From NCBI GenBank assembly GCA_026874595.1, contig CM049310.1, positions 49,321,558-49,385,557 on the forward strand: a stretch of DNA of 64,000 nt. Reading direction: 5' to 3'. A program made the position numbers and the translations under genes. Below, piece by piece: positions 1 through 12,717 of the stretch. The stretch's first letter is position 1, and the number at the start of each line of letters is the position of its first letter. The stretch is from Sipunculus nudus. Lineage: Eukaryota > Annelida > Sipuncula > Golfingiida > Sipunculidae. The notes under the pieces are model-generated. The model saw only the letters and a list, made by a program, of their open reading frames with translations, ran no database searches and was not told the DNA's origin.

Positions 1-702
1 TCACTTTCGTTTTATGTTACGATCCAATGATGTCGGACCCCTGAGGATATAGGGATCCTGGCCCTTTCACAGCAGCAAAAAAAATTACCTTACAATTGAA
101 GCACGTTTGTAAGTGCTGATAAGTCATGGGCCAATCTGACGGAGGCCTCGTTCCTAGACTGGTTCCTGTATCCTGTAACTAATGGGTATAATGTTTCGAG
201 GAAGATAAAAAAAGAGGACAGGGAACAGGCTACCCGGTGTTCGGCTCATCGTCCCATTTTTATTTAAATCGTACTGTTGCATTATATACCTCTTACATAA
301 GAGAGTCTTTATATATATCGAGATGTCCAAGTAGGCCTTATCGTTCTTATAGAATGTCTACTTAGCCGTAGAGTAAAGGATGGCCCTGCCAGCTTTCAGC
401 GCGCACACGAGGTTTCCTTGCTGTAAAGCATAAGTTGATCAAATGTGTGACGTTTTCCTTCAATAACATTTCCATCGATTCTGCCCCAACGGACCTCTCT
501 GCACTTACACACATGTGATACGTACGTCACTGTTCAATATGTCAACTGACACCCTGCATGCAAACACAAGCTCAACATTTTTTCTAGCTAATTGACACAC
601 ATGACAGATTTTACCTCACAGGTGAGAACGGTATTAAAGATCAACATGCATGCTAACATTTATGACTAACATTTAAGTCAATCTGCTAATTCATCTTCAC
701 AG
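1..702. other. No recognisable gene or repeat
   Basis: No convincing coding region, RNA gene or known repeat was seen here. The sequence is moderately AT-rich, with scattered stops in all frames. Confidence 0.5.
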
Positions 703-1063
703 ACCTTGATTCAGCCATTCTGACGTCTATTTCATGAATAATTAGCAACATAATTGAACCAATAAACTGGCTCGCTTAAACTTGTTTTTCGCGGCTGCCG
801 GTGCACACCTGGTGCTAGTTCCAGGCCAAACATTTAGCTTTGCCGGGAGGGCATCGAGAATTTGACAAATCAAATGAAAGCCAAATAAATCTGTCCCGTT
901 TCTGGTGCATATATTCTTGTTCAGACGGCATGTGAAAAGTGTATTGTTTACGTTTTGTTCATTGGATTCGATTAGCAGTTGATTTCGGCCCGTACACTCT
1001 GCTGGCTTGTTCATTTTATTATTCATGAAATAGACACCAGAGCGGCGCCCTGAACCAAGGTCT
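703..1063. repeat. Imperfect inverted repeat (hairpin-forming)
   Basis: The segment 703-745 (around CTATTTCATGAATAAT) reappears inverted at 1017-1063 (ATTATTCATGAAATAG), about 270 bp apart. Both arms end in the same AAGGTCTG / CAGACCTT motif. It may be a small MITE. A minus-strand open stretch at 742-1131 spans the structure, but nothing in it looks like a protein. Confidence 0.5.
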
Positions 1064-2089
1064 GTGAAAGCGTAGCTGCCACAGACTTGGTAGTATGAAG
1101 ATATGCTAATTATGAATAAGAAGTTTCGCACAGATCATCATCAATTAAAATTAATAGATTTATATATCACTGTCTTACTTTTCTTGCCTGAAACAAGATG
1201 GCGTGTATAAGAGTGAAACAAGTGCATGGTTGTTATTTTTTGCAACCACAAAACAGAAGCGAACCACTCCCCACGTATTAATACAAAAATTCGTAAAAAT
1301 TCCGGGACACATTTTTTTTACAAAAACCTGTTTCTTAATCTAAAATACGATAATGCGTGTTGTGCAAATATGTCCGTTACATTTCTGAGGGAATGTTTAG
1401 GTCAGGGTATTTTTGATTGCATGGAGACAGGTTTAAATTTGGCCCTGATGCACTTTTTATTCCCCCGTCATCGACGTATTATGGTATATCAACGGTCCGT
1501 GTCGCTGTGATAACTTACCAGGGCTTAGGATGGATATCCACGACACTCACAATAGCCACTCACGGTACTACTCAATTATCTCGCCCGAGTTCAATTCCAG
1601 CAAATTACGATTCTGCTTATTGATGTCAGAGGTCAACAGTTTTCTATGTGGTGTCGCAGCGATGATTTACCAGGAATATGATGTGTGTTCATGATGATAA
1701 ATGGTAAACGGGAAACGATAAAAATATAGGCGTTTCCTCTTTTTCGGCCACAAATCTTGGAATAACAATAATTTAAGCGTAATTCCGAAAATCAACACCG
1801 AATTTCGGGTGGTGCTTTTTTCTATGATTCTTCACGCGAGAGTTAAGTATTACACTTCTTTACTTGTCCGTTAACACCCCCCCCCCCCCCCCATCTCCCT
1901 TTCTAGGTTCCTGTATCCGCCTCTACAAAGTCCTTTATCTGACAACCATTTTTTTGTTAATGGTTTATGATATATAATATGAAGTAAGGATCCGTTAGGT
2001 CGTTGCTGATAAATAGCTGCTGCTAGCTAGAAGAATGATACAGAACGGACGATACAGACTGGTCGCCCGCTCCTAAGGAAAAATCACAG
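1064..2089. other. No recognisable gene; homopolymer C tract
   Basis: I see no supported gene. A run of 16 C lies at 1877-1892. Short open stretches here have no recognisable domain or composition. Confidence 0.5.
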
Positions 2090-3413
2090 GTACAGGATAC
2101 AAGATACAAGATTTATTCCATACAAATAAAGGAATTTGCTTTGCGGGTGATATCATATGCAAGGCATAGTGCTTAGTGAAAAACAAAGACATAGTAGTAT
2201 AGTATTAAAAAAGAAGTAGTAATATTATATTTTGATTTATCTTTGCATTAAACAATCTAATCGCCTTCGGTAAAAATGAATTGGAATACTGTTTATATTC
2301 TGCATTTCAGAGACTGTATCCTAAGGCCTGATTTTAGCCAGACAGTAGAATAACTAAGCAAGCTTTTACCTTCAACCATCTTTTCCATTTATTACATTAT
2401 TTTCATAATATGATTTATGTCCTCTAAATTAAAACCAATAACCTTTTCTGCTATTATCCTTATCCTTTTCAATTTTGTTCTTAATGGTCAGATTCCAGAT
2501 CTCCCGCATATCAAAGCATACGATATAACACTCTGGATCATCGAAGAATAGAAAAAACCAAGTAGTTCACTACCCATATTAAACGATTTAAGATTTCCTT
2601 AGAAAGTATAAACGCTGCTGCCCTTTACGGTATACTAAATTTACATTTTTATCCCAGTTTAGTCTGTCATCCAATACTACTCCTAAGTATTTATACTATT
2701 GTGCAATTTTACTTCATCATTAGACACCGGAAACTGGCAGGTTGGTCTTTGTCAGTTTCTAAAATTATCTATTCCTTTGTTTTTGAAGGATTCAGTAACA
2801 AAGGATTATTCCTTCACCTACTTACTTCTTGTCCAATTTACTTTCGATTTTTATTTTCATCACAACTGGAAATTAATCAAACCACTACGGTAACATATGC
2901 ATCTTTCAAAATAAGACATCCTTGTTGTGTAGCTTGGAAATCATTGGTGTAAATCATTAAAATTATTAAATTTAAAGAAATGGGAAAGCACACACCCTGG
3001 CGGGGCCCCTGTATTCAACCCTAAAACTGATGAATTGCCATTACCAGCCTTTACATACTGCTTTCTGATAGTGAGAAAGTCCAGCACCCACAATCACAGA
3101 TCATGTAGAACATTTAACAGCTGTAACTTATTAATCATAAGTGAGGCTGAATGGTGTTAAATGTTGAGCTATAATCAATAAAATGCGTTCTTACTTAAAG
3201 TATGCGACTGATCTAAATGTTTATATATACTGTCCAAAAGCACAAGAATAGCGTCTTTAGTCGCACATTCTTTCCTCTAAGCAAACTCGTAATCATCCAT
3301 ATTTTTATCAGTATAATTCAAAATATATTTTAATACAAACTTCTCTAAACATTTATAGCTACCGGTGTTAGAGCCACATACCGATAATCGTTAAGTACAG
3401 TCGGTTTACTCAT
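2090..3413 (-). pseudogene. Decayed non-LTR retrotransposon, 3' half of RT
   Basis: Read on the minus strand with frameshifts, this segment gives reverse transcriptase features of a jockey/Rex1-like LINE: LNDYRYVALTPV near 3390-3350, a SxxNTIQPHL-like stretch near 3160, a GAPPGCVLS box near 2990 (family norm GxPQGxxLSP) and IYTNDFQ near 2950. The catalytic YADD box is destroyed (reads DAYVTVV). The 3' end near 2090-2115 carries an AATAAATCTTGTATCTTGTA-type tail repeat, as many LINEs do. The N-terminal part of the same RT lies at 10336-10680, separated by the 3417-10332 insertion. No function is expected. Confidence 0.75.
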
Positions 3414-3416
3414 TTT

Positions 3417-4060
3417 TAGTCCCCGGGATACATCGATTTAATTGCAAAATTTTATCGTTAATCTTAGGTTTATTTTCCATTGTGGTATACTTTGGGACAT
3501 TAGAAAATGGCAGTCTTAAATTGCACAGACGGTAGTTCTGCCCTGCAGCTCAAAAAAAGCCAACCCCTACCCCTAATCGGTGATTTGTCACAATCATGCT
3601 ATGCAACCTTCGGATCACAATATTTCTGGAATGGCTTGACATATTTGGATGATCTTGGTATCTAGTTGTATGTTGTCAAGCATGGCCGACATGATAAGCA
3701 TGATTTCATGGCCATCTGAGGTCAAAATTAAGGCCAAAGCAGATGATAGCCTGTTTTTGCACGAAATCTCTAAATATATTTTTATTTTGATACAATCTCA
3801 CAGTTTCAGTGCGAGATTGATTGTATAAGTTTCAGATAATGTAGTTCTCAAAGCCAAGTAACTTGTTTTAAGGTCATGGTCATCAGGTATGCGAAACAAC
3901 TTATAAGGTCAGCTTGATCCGTTGTGTGTAATATAGACGGGTTTAACTATACTGGTTAATCAAGAGATGATTCTGTTATTTACTGGCGGAACGTACATAC
4001 ACTTTAATGTTTGAAACAAGTTTTAAAACACAAATTAATTCTTCCTAATACCAATTGTAG
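3417..4060 (+). repeat. Left terminal inverted repeat
   Basis: This arm pairs with 9670-10332 in inverse orientation. Shared blocks include the sequence around 3560 (CAACCCCTACCCCTA against TAGGGGTAGGGGTTG near 10180) and the block at 3690-3720 matching 10050-10080. The arms differ by numerous substitutions and small indels, so the insertion is not recent. Confidence 0.8.
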
Positions 4061-5042
4061 TTATAACAACCAACTGGTTTAGACAACGGTTTCAGTCAAA
4101 CAAAATTGTTGAGAATCTAAGACATACAAATTTCACAAATTTAAAGGGGGCCCATTCACCTATAAATCATGTCGTATTATTCCGAAAAATAGCTTCTTCC
4201 CTTTGCAATAAATTTGTACCTCCAATAATGTTTTCCTGAAATTGTTTGCTTTCTCCTGTAAACAGAACTTATTAGTAACAGTGGACCGGGCGCGATCACA
4301 AGTGTCAACATATCACATTGCTCGGGACTCAACAACAACACCTGTCAATCATGCGGTGCCCTGACTGACTTGGCCCCGAAAATGTAATACATGTTTTCAC
4401 CGGCTGATACATGTTGAGGCTCACAATCGAACATCCGGTCACGCGGCCTTGTTATGGTAAATAGACACATGTGGACTGTGTTCATAAACACGCAGAGCCA
4501 TAAAAAGGTATCAAACAGCCTAATGTGAAGTGCTTGGATGGTTTTGCTGGGGAAACAATTGCATAAAGCAAAACTGAACTGAGAGTTTGAGAGAATACGC
4601 ATTATATTGCTCTGAAAATGTCCCTTAAAATAAGGTTCATACGTAACTGGATATACGGCTTTAATTTATGTTTTACATATGTTAATTTATGTTCTACACA
4701 CTGGACATAGCAAGAGTCTTTGGACAATAATTAACATTGTAGACATAATGAAAACTTGTCTAAGCTATGACTTGTTTAATCACATTTGAATAATTATTTT
4801 TTAATACATATATAGAAAAAAAATTAACAGTAAGCTTAGCTGTAAAACTAATACACGTGTAAATACCTAAAGGATGAGAAGACCCAATAAGTGATACAAG
4901 AAGCAAACTGGAGATGAGGAAATAAAGGGATCTTTAATATAAATTTTGATTATTTACATAGTATCATGTGACATCTATATAGCCATGACTCTTGATATCA
5001 TAAGTCAAACATAATGACATCTGTAATGAGTATTAATCTTGG
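4061..5042. other. Element interior, no gene seen
   Basis: Unique-looking sequence between the left arm and the triplicated block. An 85-codon minus-strand open stretch (4345-4602) shows no recognisable domain. Confidence 0.4.
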
Positions 5043-8000
5043 TAAAATTTTAATTTTTTTACATATATTATTTTTTTCTAAATTTACAAATAATATAAAT
5101 GAACAAACTGAAACACTTGGAAAATACCCGTAAATTTAGATTGATATTATATAATCAACTGCAGCCTTGTCTTTCATTGATTTGCTTCATATCATCCCTA
5201 CAAGTATAAATCAATTTTATTCATTTTTTCATTATTAATTTTGAAATGAAAAATACCCAAAGGTGACGACATGGTGTCCTATGGAATGCACTTAGGGCCA
5301 TTCATACAAGATCCATACAACATCAGTAATTGCAAGGTAATTCCCTGTTACTCATTAACTATTAATTCCCTTTTCCATTATTTTTTGAGTTGTTATAATG
5401 TTATGGAGTAGGAAAGTGCATATTTGTGACTTAACACATATTTCAAGAAATATTTCACATTTCATATTTCACAAATTTAAGCTCAGTTTCAGGCATGTCA
5501 GACTGAACAATTAATGACTTCTCATAATTGATGACACCCGACAACCAGTCATCCGGTCACACACATATAGGCTTCTCTCCCAGTTTAATCAGAGAACAGT
5601 ACACCAAACCATTAAGGTCTATTTTAAGTCTGTACAAACAGAAATAGTGTCACAGAATGACTTATGTGTTTAGTCTTTATGGGGGAATGGTAGAACACAA
5701 TTAAAACATGTTATTTTATGAGACTCCGCATGTGTATATAAGCACTGTCCTCCAAATAGGACTTGTAGGTCAGTCTATAACGGGATGTATGTCAGGTCAG
5801 ACTTGGGATTTTCCAGAATACTTTCATCCAGTAAAATCTTACAAAACTTATAAAGTCAACTTATAACTCTGATGTAATTGTGACCTACTTTGAGTCATCC
5901 AATAAGGTTTAGCTTTTATGACGAAATGCAGAAATATGGATATGTACGTCTCATGTGTCACGTGAAAGCTCTGTAACAAAACTATCTGTAGTGCGCACTG
6001 AGAGTCAGTGAGTCAGGGAGGCTGGGCGGCTCTCTCAGAGAGAGAGACTGTCCCAGACCTCTTGCTATTGAATAAAGACTTCTTTCATCAACGGGTCTTG
6101 GAACATTGTCTGCCACGCGCATCAGCAACTGCTTGTGATTCAGTGTGGGGACATCCCCAACCCCACATCATATCAACAATAAACCAATAAAAAATCATAA
6201 TTGTAAAATTTAAATTTTTTTACATATATTATTTTTTTCTAAATTTACAAATAATATAAATGAACAAACTGAAACACTTGGAAAATACCCGTAAATTTAG
6301 ATTGATATTATATAATCAACTGCAGCCTTGTCTATCATTGATTTGCTTCATATCATCCCTACAAGTATAAATCAATTTTATTCATTTTTTCATTATTAAT
6401 TTTGAAATGAAAAATACCCAAAGGTGACGACATGGTGTCCTATGGAATGCACTTAGGGCCATTCATACAAGATCCATACAACATCAGTAATTACAAGGTA
6501 ATTCCCTGTTACTCATTAACATTTAATTCCCTTTTCCATTATTTTTTGAGTTGTTATAATGTTATGGAGTAGGAAAGTGCATATTTGTGACTTAACACAT
6601 ATTTCAAGGAATATTTCACATTTCATATTTCACAAATTTAAGCTCAGTTTCAGGCATGTCAGACTGAACAATTAATGACTTCTCATAATTGATGATACCC
6701 GACAACCAGTCATCCGGTCACACACATATAGGCTTCTCTCCCAGTTTAATCAGAGAACAGTACACCAAACCATTAAGGTCTATTTTAAGTCTGTACAAAC
6801 AGAAATAGTGTCACAGAATGACTTATGTGTTTAGTCTTTATGGGGGAATGGTAGAACACAATTAAAACATGTTATTTTATGAGACTCCGCATGTGTATAT
6901 AAGCACTGTCCTCCAAATAGGACTTGTAGGTCAGTCTATAACGGGATGTATGTCAGGTCAGACTTGGGATTTTCCAGAATACTTTCATCCAGTAAAATCT
7001 TACAAAACTTATAAAGTCAACTTATAACTCTGATGTAATTGTGACCTACTTTGAGTCATCCAATAAGGTTTAGCTTTTATGACGAAATGCAGAAATATGG
7101 ATATGTACGTCTCATGTGTCACGTGAAAGCTCTGTAACAAAACTATCTGTAGTGCGCACTGAGAGTCAGTGAGTCAGGGAGGCTGGGCGGCTCTCTCAGA
7201 GAGAGAGACTGTCCCAGACCTCTTGCTATTGAATAAAGACTTCTTTCATCAACGGGTCTTGGAACATTGTCTGCCACGCGCATCAGCAACTGCTTGTGAT
7301 TCAGTGTGGGGACATCCCCAACCCCACATCATATCAACAATAAACCAATAAAAAATCATAATTGTAAAATTTAAATTTTTTTACATATATTATTTTTTTC
7401 TAAATTTACAAATAATATAAATGAACAAACTGAAACACTTGGAAAATACCCGTAAATTTAGATTGATATTATATAATCAACTGCAGCCTTGTCTATCATT
7501 GATTTGCTTCATATCATCCCTACAAGTATAAATCAATTTTATTCATTTTTTCATTATTAATTTTGAAATGAAAAATACCCAAAGGTGACGACATGGTGTC
7601 CTATGGAATGCACTTAGGGCCATTCATACAAGATCCATACAACATCAGTAATTACAAGGTAATTCCCTGTTACTCATTAACATTTAATTCCCTTTTCCAT
7701 TATTTTTTGAGTTGTTATAATGTTATGGAGTAGGAAAGTGCATATTTGTGACTTAACACATATTTCAAGGAATATTTCACATTTCATATTTCACAAATTT
7801 AAGCTCAGTTTCAGGCATGTCAGACTGAACAATTAATGACTTCTCATAATTGATGATACCCGACAACCAGTCATCCGGTCACACACATATAGGCTTCTCT
7901 CCCAGTTTAATCAGAGAACAGTACACCAAACCATTAAGGTCTATTTTAAGTCTGTACAAACAGAAATAGTGTCACAGAATGACTTATGTGTTTAGTCTTT

Positions 8001-8525
8001 ATGGGGGAATGGTAGAACACAATTAAAACATGTTATTTTATGAGACTCCGCATGTGTATATAAGCACTGTCCTCCAAATAGGACTTGTAGGTCAGTCTAT
8101 AACGGGATGTATGTCAGGTCAGACTTGGGATTTTCCAGAATACTTTCATCCAGTAAAATCTTACAAAACTTATAAAGTCAACTTATAACTCTGATGTAAT
8201 TGTGACCTACTTTGAGTCATCCAATAAGGTTTAGCTTTTATGACGAAATGCAGAAATATGGATATGTACGTCTCATGTGTCACGTGAAAGCTCTGTAACA
8301 AAACTATCTGTAGTGCGCACTGAGAGTCAGTGAGTCAGGGAGGCTGGGCGGCTCTCTCAGAGAGAGAGACTGTCCCAGACCTCTTGCTATTGAATAAAGA
8401 CTTCTATCATCAACGGGTCTTGGAACATTGTCTGTCACGCGCATCAGCAACTGCTTGTGATACAGTGTGGGGACATCCCCAACCCCACATCATATCAACA
8501 ATAAACCAATAAAAAATCATAATTG
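5043..8525 (+). repeat. Three tandem copies of a 1,161-bp unit
   Basis: The copies run about 5043-6203, 6204-7364 and 7365-8525, and differ at few positions. Each holds a TATA-like GTATATAAG (near 5737 in the first copy), a GAATAAAG signal (near 6070) and a closing AATAAACCAATAAAAAAT stretch. Each also has a 60-codon open stretch that starts at a non-ATG codon and shows no known domain. The signal order resembles a promoter/polyadenylation module, as in an LTR, but no LTR partner, primer site or coding region was found. Function unknown. Confidence 0.85.
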
Positions 8526-8689
8526 TTTATCGATATGTTGTTGACCAAAACAACTACTACAGGAGGGGGTTAAGCAACTTGGGCCAGATGTGGCCTGCCA
8601 AGAGCGAGCTAGCTGCCCAGTATTCCCGCTTGAAGCGTGTATAATTAGCCTGAAAGGTCAACAAGGGTGACATGCAGGCGACTGAATAG

Positions 8690-9230
8690 GGCTGGTGAAA
8701 AAAATATTCAAAGGTTTTTACTGTTCTGATGTAAGGAAATCCTCATCTTAAAACATCCACAATTTAGTAGCAATACCTTGTAAACATAATGTTCACTTTA
8801 TTCCTTTTAACACCTTGTGATACAATTCATAATTCAAAATGTAGCAAAAGTCTTGAACAAGAATGAATCAAATATAGAAAATTACTCCTCTATTTTTTAA
8901 TTATTCATCTAGTTGACACATCATCCTGGGGGGGGGGGGGTAGGGCAGAGTGGAAGCCCATCCAAGCTGAGCTAAGCAGGTGCCTGGATCGGGTTACATA
9001 ACACAGGGCTGTATAAATCAATATTCTAGGCGAGGTTGATATAAAAAACAGCTGACATGGTCTGTGTAAATTGAAAATAATTTACTTCCCTTTATAAATT
9101 CTTAATCAGTTCCTTTGATATTTCAGATATAAAAAGATTAAATTTTCATGTTTATATGCTGTGAAAATGAAATCAACAGTGTTAAAGGGGAAAAAATAGG
9201 CCGTGTTCGAAATTGGGCAAAATTTAAGAT
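8690..9230 (+). repeat. Dispersed repeat family A, copy 1
   Basis: Shares an ordered series of blocks with 31590-32110: AAACATCCACA, a long G run, GGGCAGAGTGGAAGCC, GGTTACATAA, a TGACATGG block and GAAATCAACA-type motifs. Both copies are in the same orientation and are diverged. No coding potential. Confidence 0.7.
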
Positions 9231-9669
9231 GATGATTTAAAATTTTAAAATTATATATCTATTTCTAGTATAAAATTTAAACTAAGTTGAATATTGATAT
9301 GTGCATGAAATAAGCTCATTAGCTTGAATAATTATCACGTTAAGTGAGTTTATACATTCCCTGATATGAAAACTGCTCCCATTGTCACTCTCTTCTTCAT
9401 AATTATCATAACGCTCATGTCATCATCCTGTCTCATTTTCCTCAAAAAAACAGTTTATCCGGAACTCGCTCTCCATCAAACAATTTAGGGATGAAATTTC
9501 CTCCCTCGTCCAACCATGTTTCAGGTGTCCCATCCATTTAAATGAGCCTTGTGCGCAAATTTCCGAGATATGGTTGACAAGTTTGACCCTGGAGATTTTC
9601 TGCCCAAGGACATAGAGGCATTGTCCATTGTCTTCAAAACTGAAGCTGGTACTGTTTGAGAAGCCCGAA

Positions 9670-10332
9670 AATAAGAAGAATTAATTTATAATCCAAACCG
9701 GTTTCGAATATTTAAAGTGTATGTACATTCCGCAAGTGAATAAGAGAATCACCTCTTAATTAATCAGATAAGTGTACTCAAACTCGTCTGTAATACCATA
9801 CAACGGATCAACCTAACCCTATTTGTTTCGTGTAACTATTGACTTTGACCTTGAAATAAGTTACTATGCTTTGAGAACTACTTTATCGGAACCTTATTTA
9901 ATCAATCTTCTAATTATTCCACTGAAACTGTGAGATTGTGTCAAAATAAATATATATAAAGATTTCGTACAAAAATAGGACATCATCTGCTTTTAGGGCC
10001 TCAAAGTGACCTTGACCTTGACCTTATGCCTTGATTTTGACCTCAGGTGGCCGTGAAATCATGCTTATCATGTCGGCCATGCTAGAAAACATACAACTAA
10101 AAACCAAGATCATCCAAATCTGCCAAATATTGTGATCCGAAGGTTGCATGGCATGATTGTGGCAAATTACTGATATAGGGGTAGGGGTTGGGTTTTCTGA
10201 GCTGCAGGGCAGAACTACCGTCTGTGCAACTTAAGACTGCCATTTTCTAATGTCCCAAAGTATACTTCAACGGAAAAAAACCTAAGATTAACGATAAAAT
10301 TTTTCAATTAAATCGATGTATCCCGGGGACTA
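9670..10332 (-). repeat. Right terminal inverted repeat
   Basis: Inverted partner of 3417-4060. It contains a short run of GACCTTGACCTTGACCTT near 10010-10030 that the left arm has largely lost. Its inner edge near 9670 is approximate. Confidence 0.8.
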
Positions 10333-10335
10333 TTT

Positions 10336-10680
10336 GGGTATAGGTACTACTTCTGATGTTTTCCATGAGACTGGAAAGGTTTTCTCAATTAATGATCTGT
10401 CGAATATATGAGAGTAAATCGGTGTTAATTCATCTGCACAGAATTTCAGCACTTGTGCTGAGACACCATCTGGTCCTGAAGATGTATTAGTTTTAAAAAA
10501 AAACCCTTCTAACCTCATGTTCAGTTAATCTAACCGAATTTTCACTTCCAGATAGTTCTTTCCTTACTTGCTCCTGTTCATCTCTATAGCTAAACGCATA
10601 AAACCTACAGTAGAACAGGACGAGAACTTGAAAAGTTAATAATGTAGGAGGGATCCAAAAGTCATGCAAGGTAACCAAAA
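10336..10680 (-). pseudogene. Decayed non-LTR retrotransposon, N-terminal RT part
   Basis: The minus strand encodes an RT N-terminal region: RDEQEQVRKELSGSE, a SSGPDGVSAQVLKF motif, then FPVSWKTSEVVPIPK. TSSGPDG...LK and W(K)xxxVVPxPK are standard early RT boxes of jockey/Rex1-type LINEs. A one-base slip near 10495 breaks the frame (a run of A). The frame ends at the inserted element and continues at 3413. Confidence 0.8.
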
Positions 10681-11168
10681 CAATGAATTTAAAAGTTCCC
10701 GGACATTATTGATGGCCATCAAATAATTTTTTTATATATTAAAAAAAATGTTTGGCAATTTCAGCAAAATTTGGTGACAAGTTCTCTGGATATAAAGTAG
10801 GATTGCTTTGACACATTGCTTGATGAAAGGGATATATTCTTTATGTAAGGAATATATATTTTTTTTTTTCGATTTCGTGACTCAATGTTAACAGTTAGTT
10901 TAACAACCATGGGGGGGGGGGGGCAAAGAAAGATTCTGTCAAATCAGATGCCCCAGACTGGTTTCGCCTGACATCTAGTAGAAATATACGTGACTGCTGT
11001 TACATTTAGGGTTTACAAGGGCGTATCATAAAGATTTGTCTGAAAGTCTATTTAACGCCTTCATACATGAACGGTTACAATTTTTGTCACGAGGGTCCGG
11101 TAAGCAAAAACAAACACAAGAACCAGATTAAGGGACTGTTCTGTTATGACTGTTCTTATATATTTATA

Positions 11169-11215
<47 letters not shown>

Positions 11216-11348
11216 GTGCATACGAAAATACATATACATACGTTCATACATACATACGTGTCAGACATATGAGCTTCTGTCCTGAAGTGCTATATAAATT
11301 TGTGACTATGCACCATCTCTATTCAGGTCCCCCAAGAGATATCATCAT
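10681..11348. other. Unassigned, with AT microsatellite
   Basis: No gene supported. An alternating TA tract of about 40 bp lies at 11171-11211, and a G run near 10911-10922. A 72-codon open stretch here is just the microsatellite in translation. Confidence 0.5.
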
Positions 11349-11557
11349 TGTAGAGTTCGTGACAAGAAGACAAATGTCAACAACACTCCAAACTTATTAA
11401 TTACACGCTGAACATACAATGTCGCGCGAACACCGCTCAACAAGATGGCGATTACTTTTCAGGAATGTCTACCCATGATGCAATGCGGTTACCGAAAAGT
11501 ACCGTTGAACATAACCGTAAAGACTTAGTTAAGTGGCGACATCTCGACCATACCACA
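11349..11557 (-). repeat. 3' LTR
   Basis: 209 bp, starting TG and ending CA, in the minus-strand sense the downstream LTR. Five substitutions separate it from the LTR at 15412-15620. Confidence 0.93.
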
Positions 11558-11568
11558 TCTCCCCTCTG
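11558..11568 (-). promoter_or_regulatory. Polypurine tract
   Basis: The minus strand reads CAGAGGGGAGA just before the 3' LTR, the expected position for plus-strand priming. Confidence 0.75.
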
Positions 11569-12099
11569 AAGATGTATTGTACTGAATGGATTAAAATCAT
11601 CATCTGAAAACAGTCTAATATGACATCTTAAAAATTTAAATAACCTTTAGCCATGATGAGTCCTTGTAACAGAAATACTATTCACTCATTTGTTGAAGAT
11701 TCGATGATGACGATTCTCTTCACATGTAAATAAATAACGTATAAGCTTGATATGCAGAGATAACACCTTTCAGGTGAAATTATATAATACTGATTACACC
11801 AAAATATTAACTTCTTAACATGAATTTGAAGTGCAACTTATTCTAGGAAGGAGGGGTAGACTACCCTGCCTCCCAACTGGTGGCCAAGGGATTATTCTGC
11901 CCTATAAACTATTCACCAGTTCCTATCTAAACTTTAATCACTTATATATCATATAGTCCTTCAAATACACTGGTGGTTTACGATTTCTCGGAGCGCGGAT
12001 ATCCGAACAGTCTGGTGTAGCAACACTGGTCTAAGCTAATTCAACACTCTGATCGATATATGGCTCTGTGACGGTTTCATCTTCCTGAACCATCCTCGT

Positions 12100-12714
12100 C
12101 AATTGGCGACGATTGCGACTCAGATCCCCATTCTCACTGCTTACAATATACGAACGTGGAGTATCTGCACTCTGTCTCACAACACCTTCCCCGGAACCTT
12201 GGATCTAAACAGTGTCACTGGATTCAAGTTCAGGGAGTAACTTCGCTCTGTGGCGTCGATTATAATTGGTCTCCTGCTTTTTGCGATAGTCGGTTTCTTT
12301 TTGTCGAACCTCTGGGTTAACACATTCGACTGCGAGCTGTGATGGTAACACCGGAACGGTTGTGCGGCTTTGTCAAATGAATAAGAGCTGAGTAGGCGTA
12401 TAGCCATTAGCAAGGGGTGTTGCCCGATACGCCTGGATTCCGATCCAAGGATCATTCGACTTTCTGAGGATTGACTTTGCTGTTTTCACCGCGCGTTCAA
12501 CTTCCCCATTGCTCTGTGGATTTCGTGGGCTACTTGTAACATGTGTGAATTTCCACTGTTGTGCAAAGTTCGCAAACTCACCACAAGAGTATTGTGGTCC
12601 CATATCGGAGAACAAGATCTCAGGGCTACCATGTGCTGCGAAGAATTGCTTCAGCTTCTCAATCACAAATTTCGCTGTAGCCTGTGACAATTTTGCGATT
12701 TCGAAGTATCTCGA
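12100..12714 (-). pseudogene. Integrase C-terminal half, broken
   Basis: Same frame as the upstream pol after one in-frame stop at 12715. It holds the second core motif as SDMGPQ (family norm SDNGPQ) and the PQSNGEVERAVKTAK region with the conserved Glu. A frameshift near 12450 moves the rest into another frame down to about 12100, where a basic, Q-rich C-terminal stretch can be followed. Confidence 0.75.
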
Positions 12715-12717
12715 TTA

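Larger units (their letters stand above)
3417..10332. mobile_element. 6.9-kb element with long terminal inverted repeats
   Basis: The ends are exact complements: TAGTCCCCGGGATACATCG at the left and CGATGTATCCCGGGGACTA at the right. The inverted arms run about 650 bp (3417-4060 and 9670-10332), imperfectly. The element sits inside a LINE reverse transcriptase reading frame. Taking it out with one copy of TTT (3414-3416 and 10333-10335) rejoins the frame as PIPK-MSKPTVLNDYR, so a 3-bp duplication fits; a TA duplication one step inward is the alternative. No transposase coding region is seen inside, so it is non-autonomous. The interior holds a triplicated 1,161-bp unit and a dispersed repeat also present near 31.6 kb. 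Confidence 0.8.

Noticed and set aside
1226-1623. Two overlapping plus-strand open stretches
   Set aside because: Short, overlapping, with no family resemblance or splice context.
6008-8512. Three identical 60-codon open stretches (MSQGGWAALSERETV)
   Set aside because: They start at non-ATG codons, lie in the 1,161-bp repeat, end in polyadenylation-like sequence, and show no domain.
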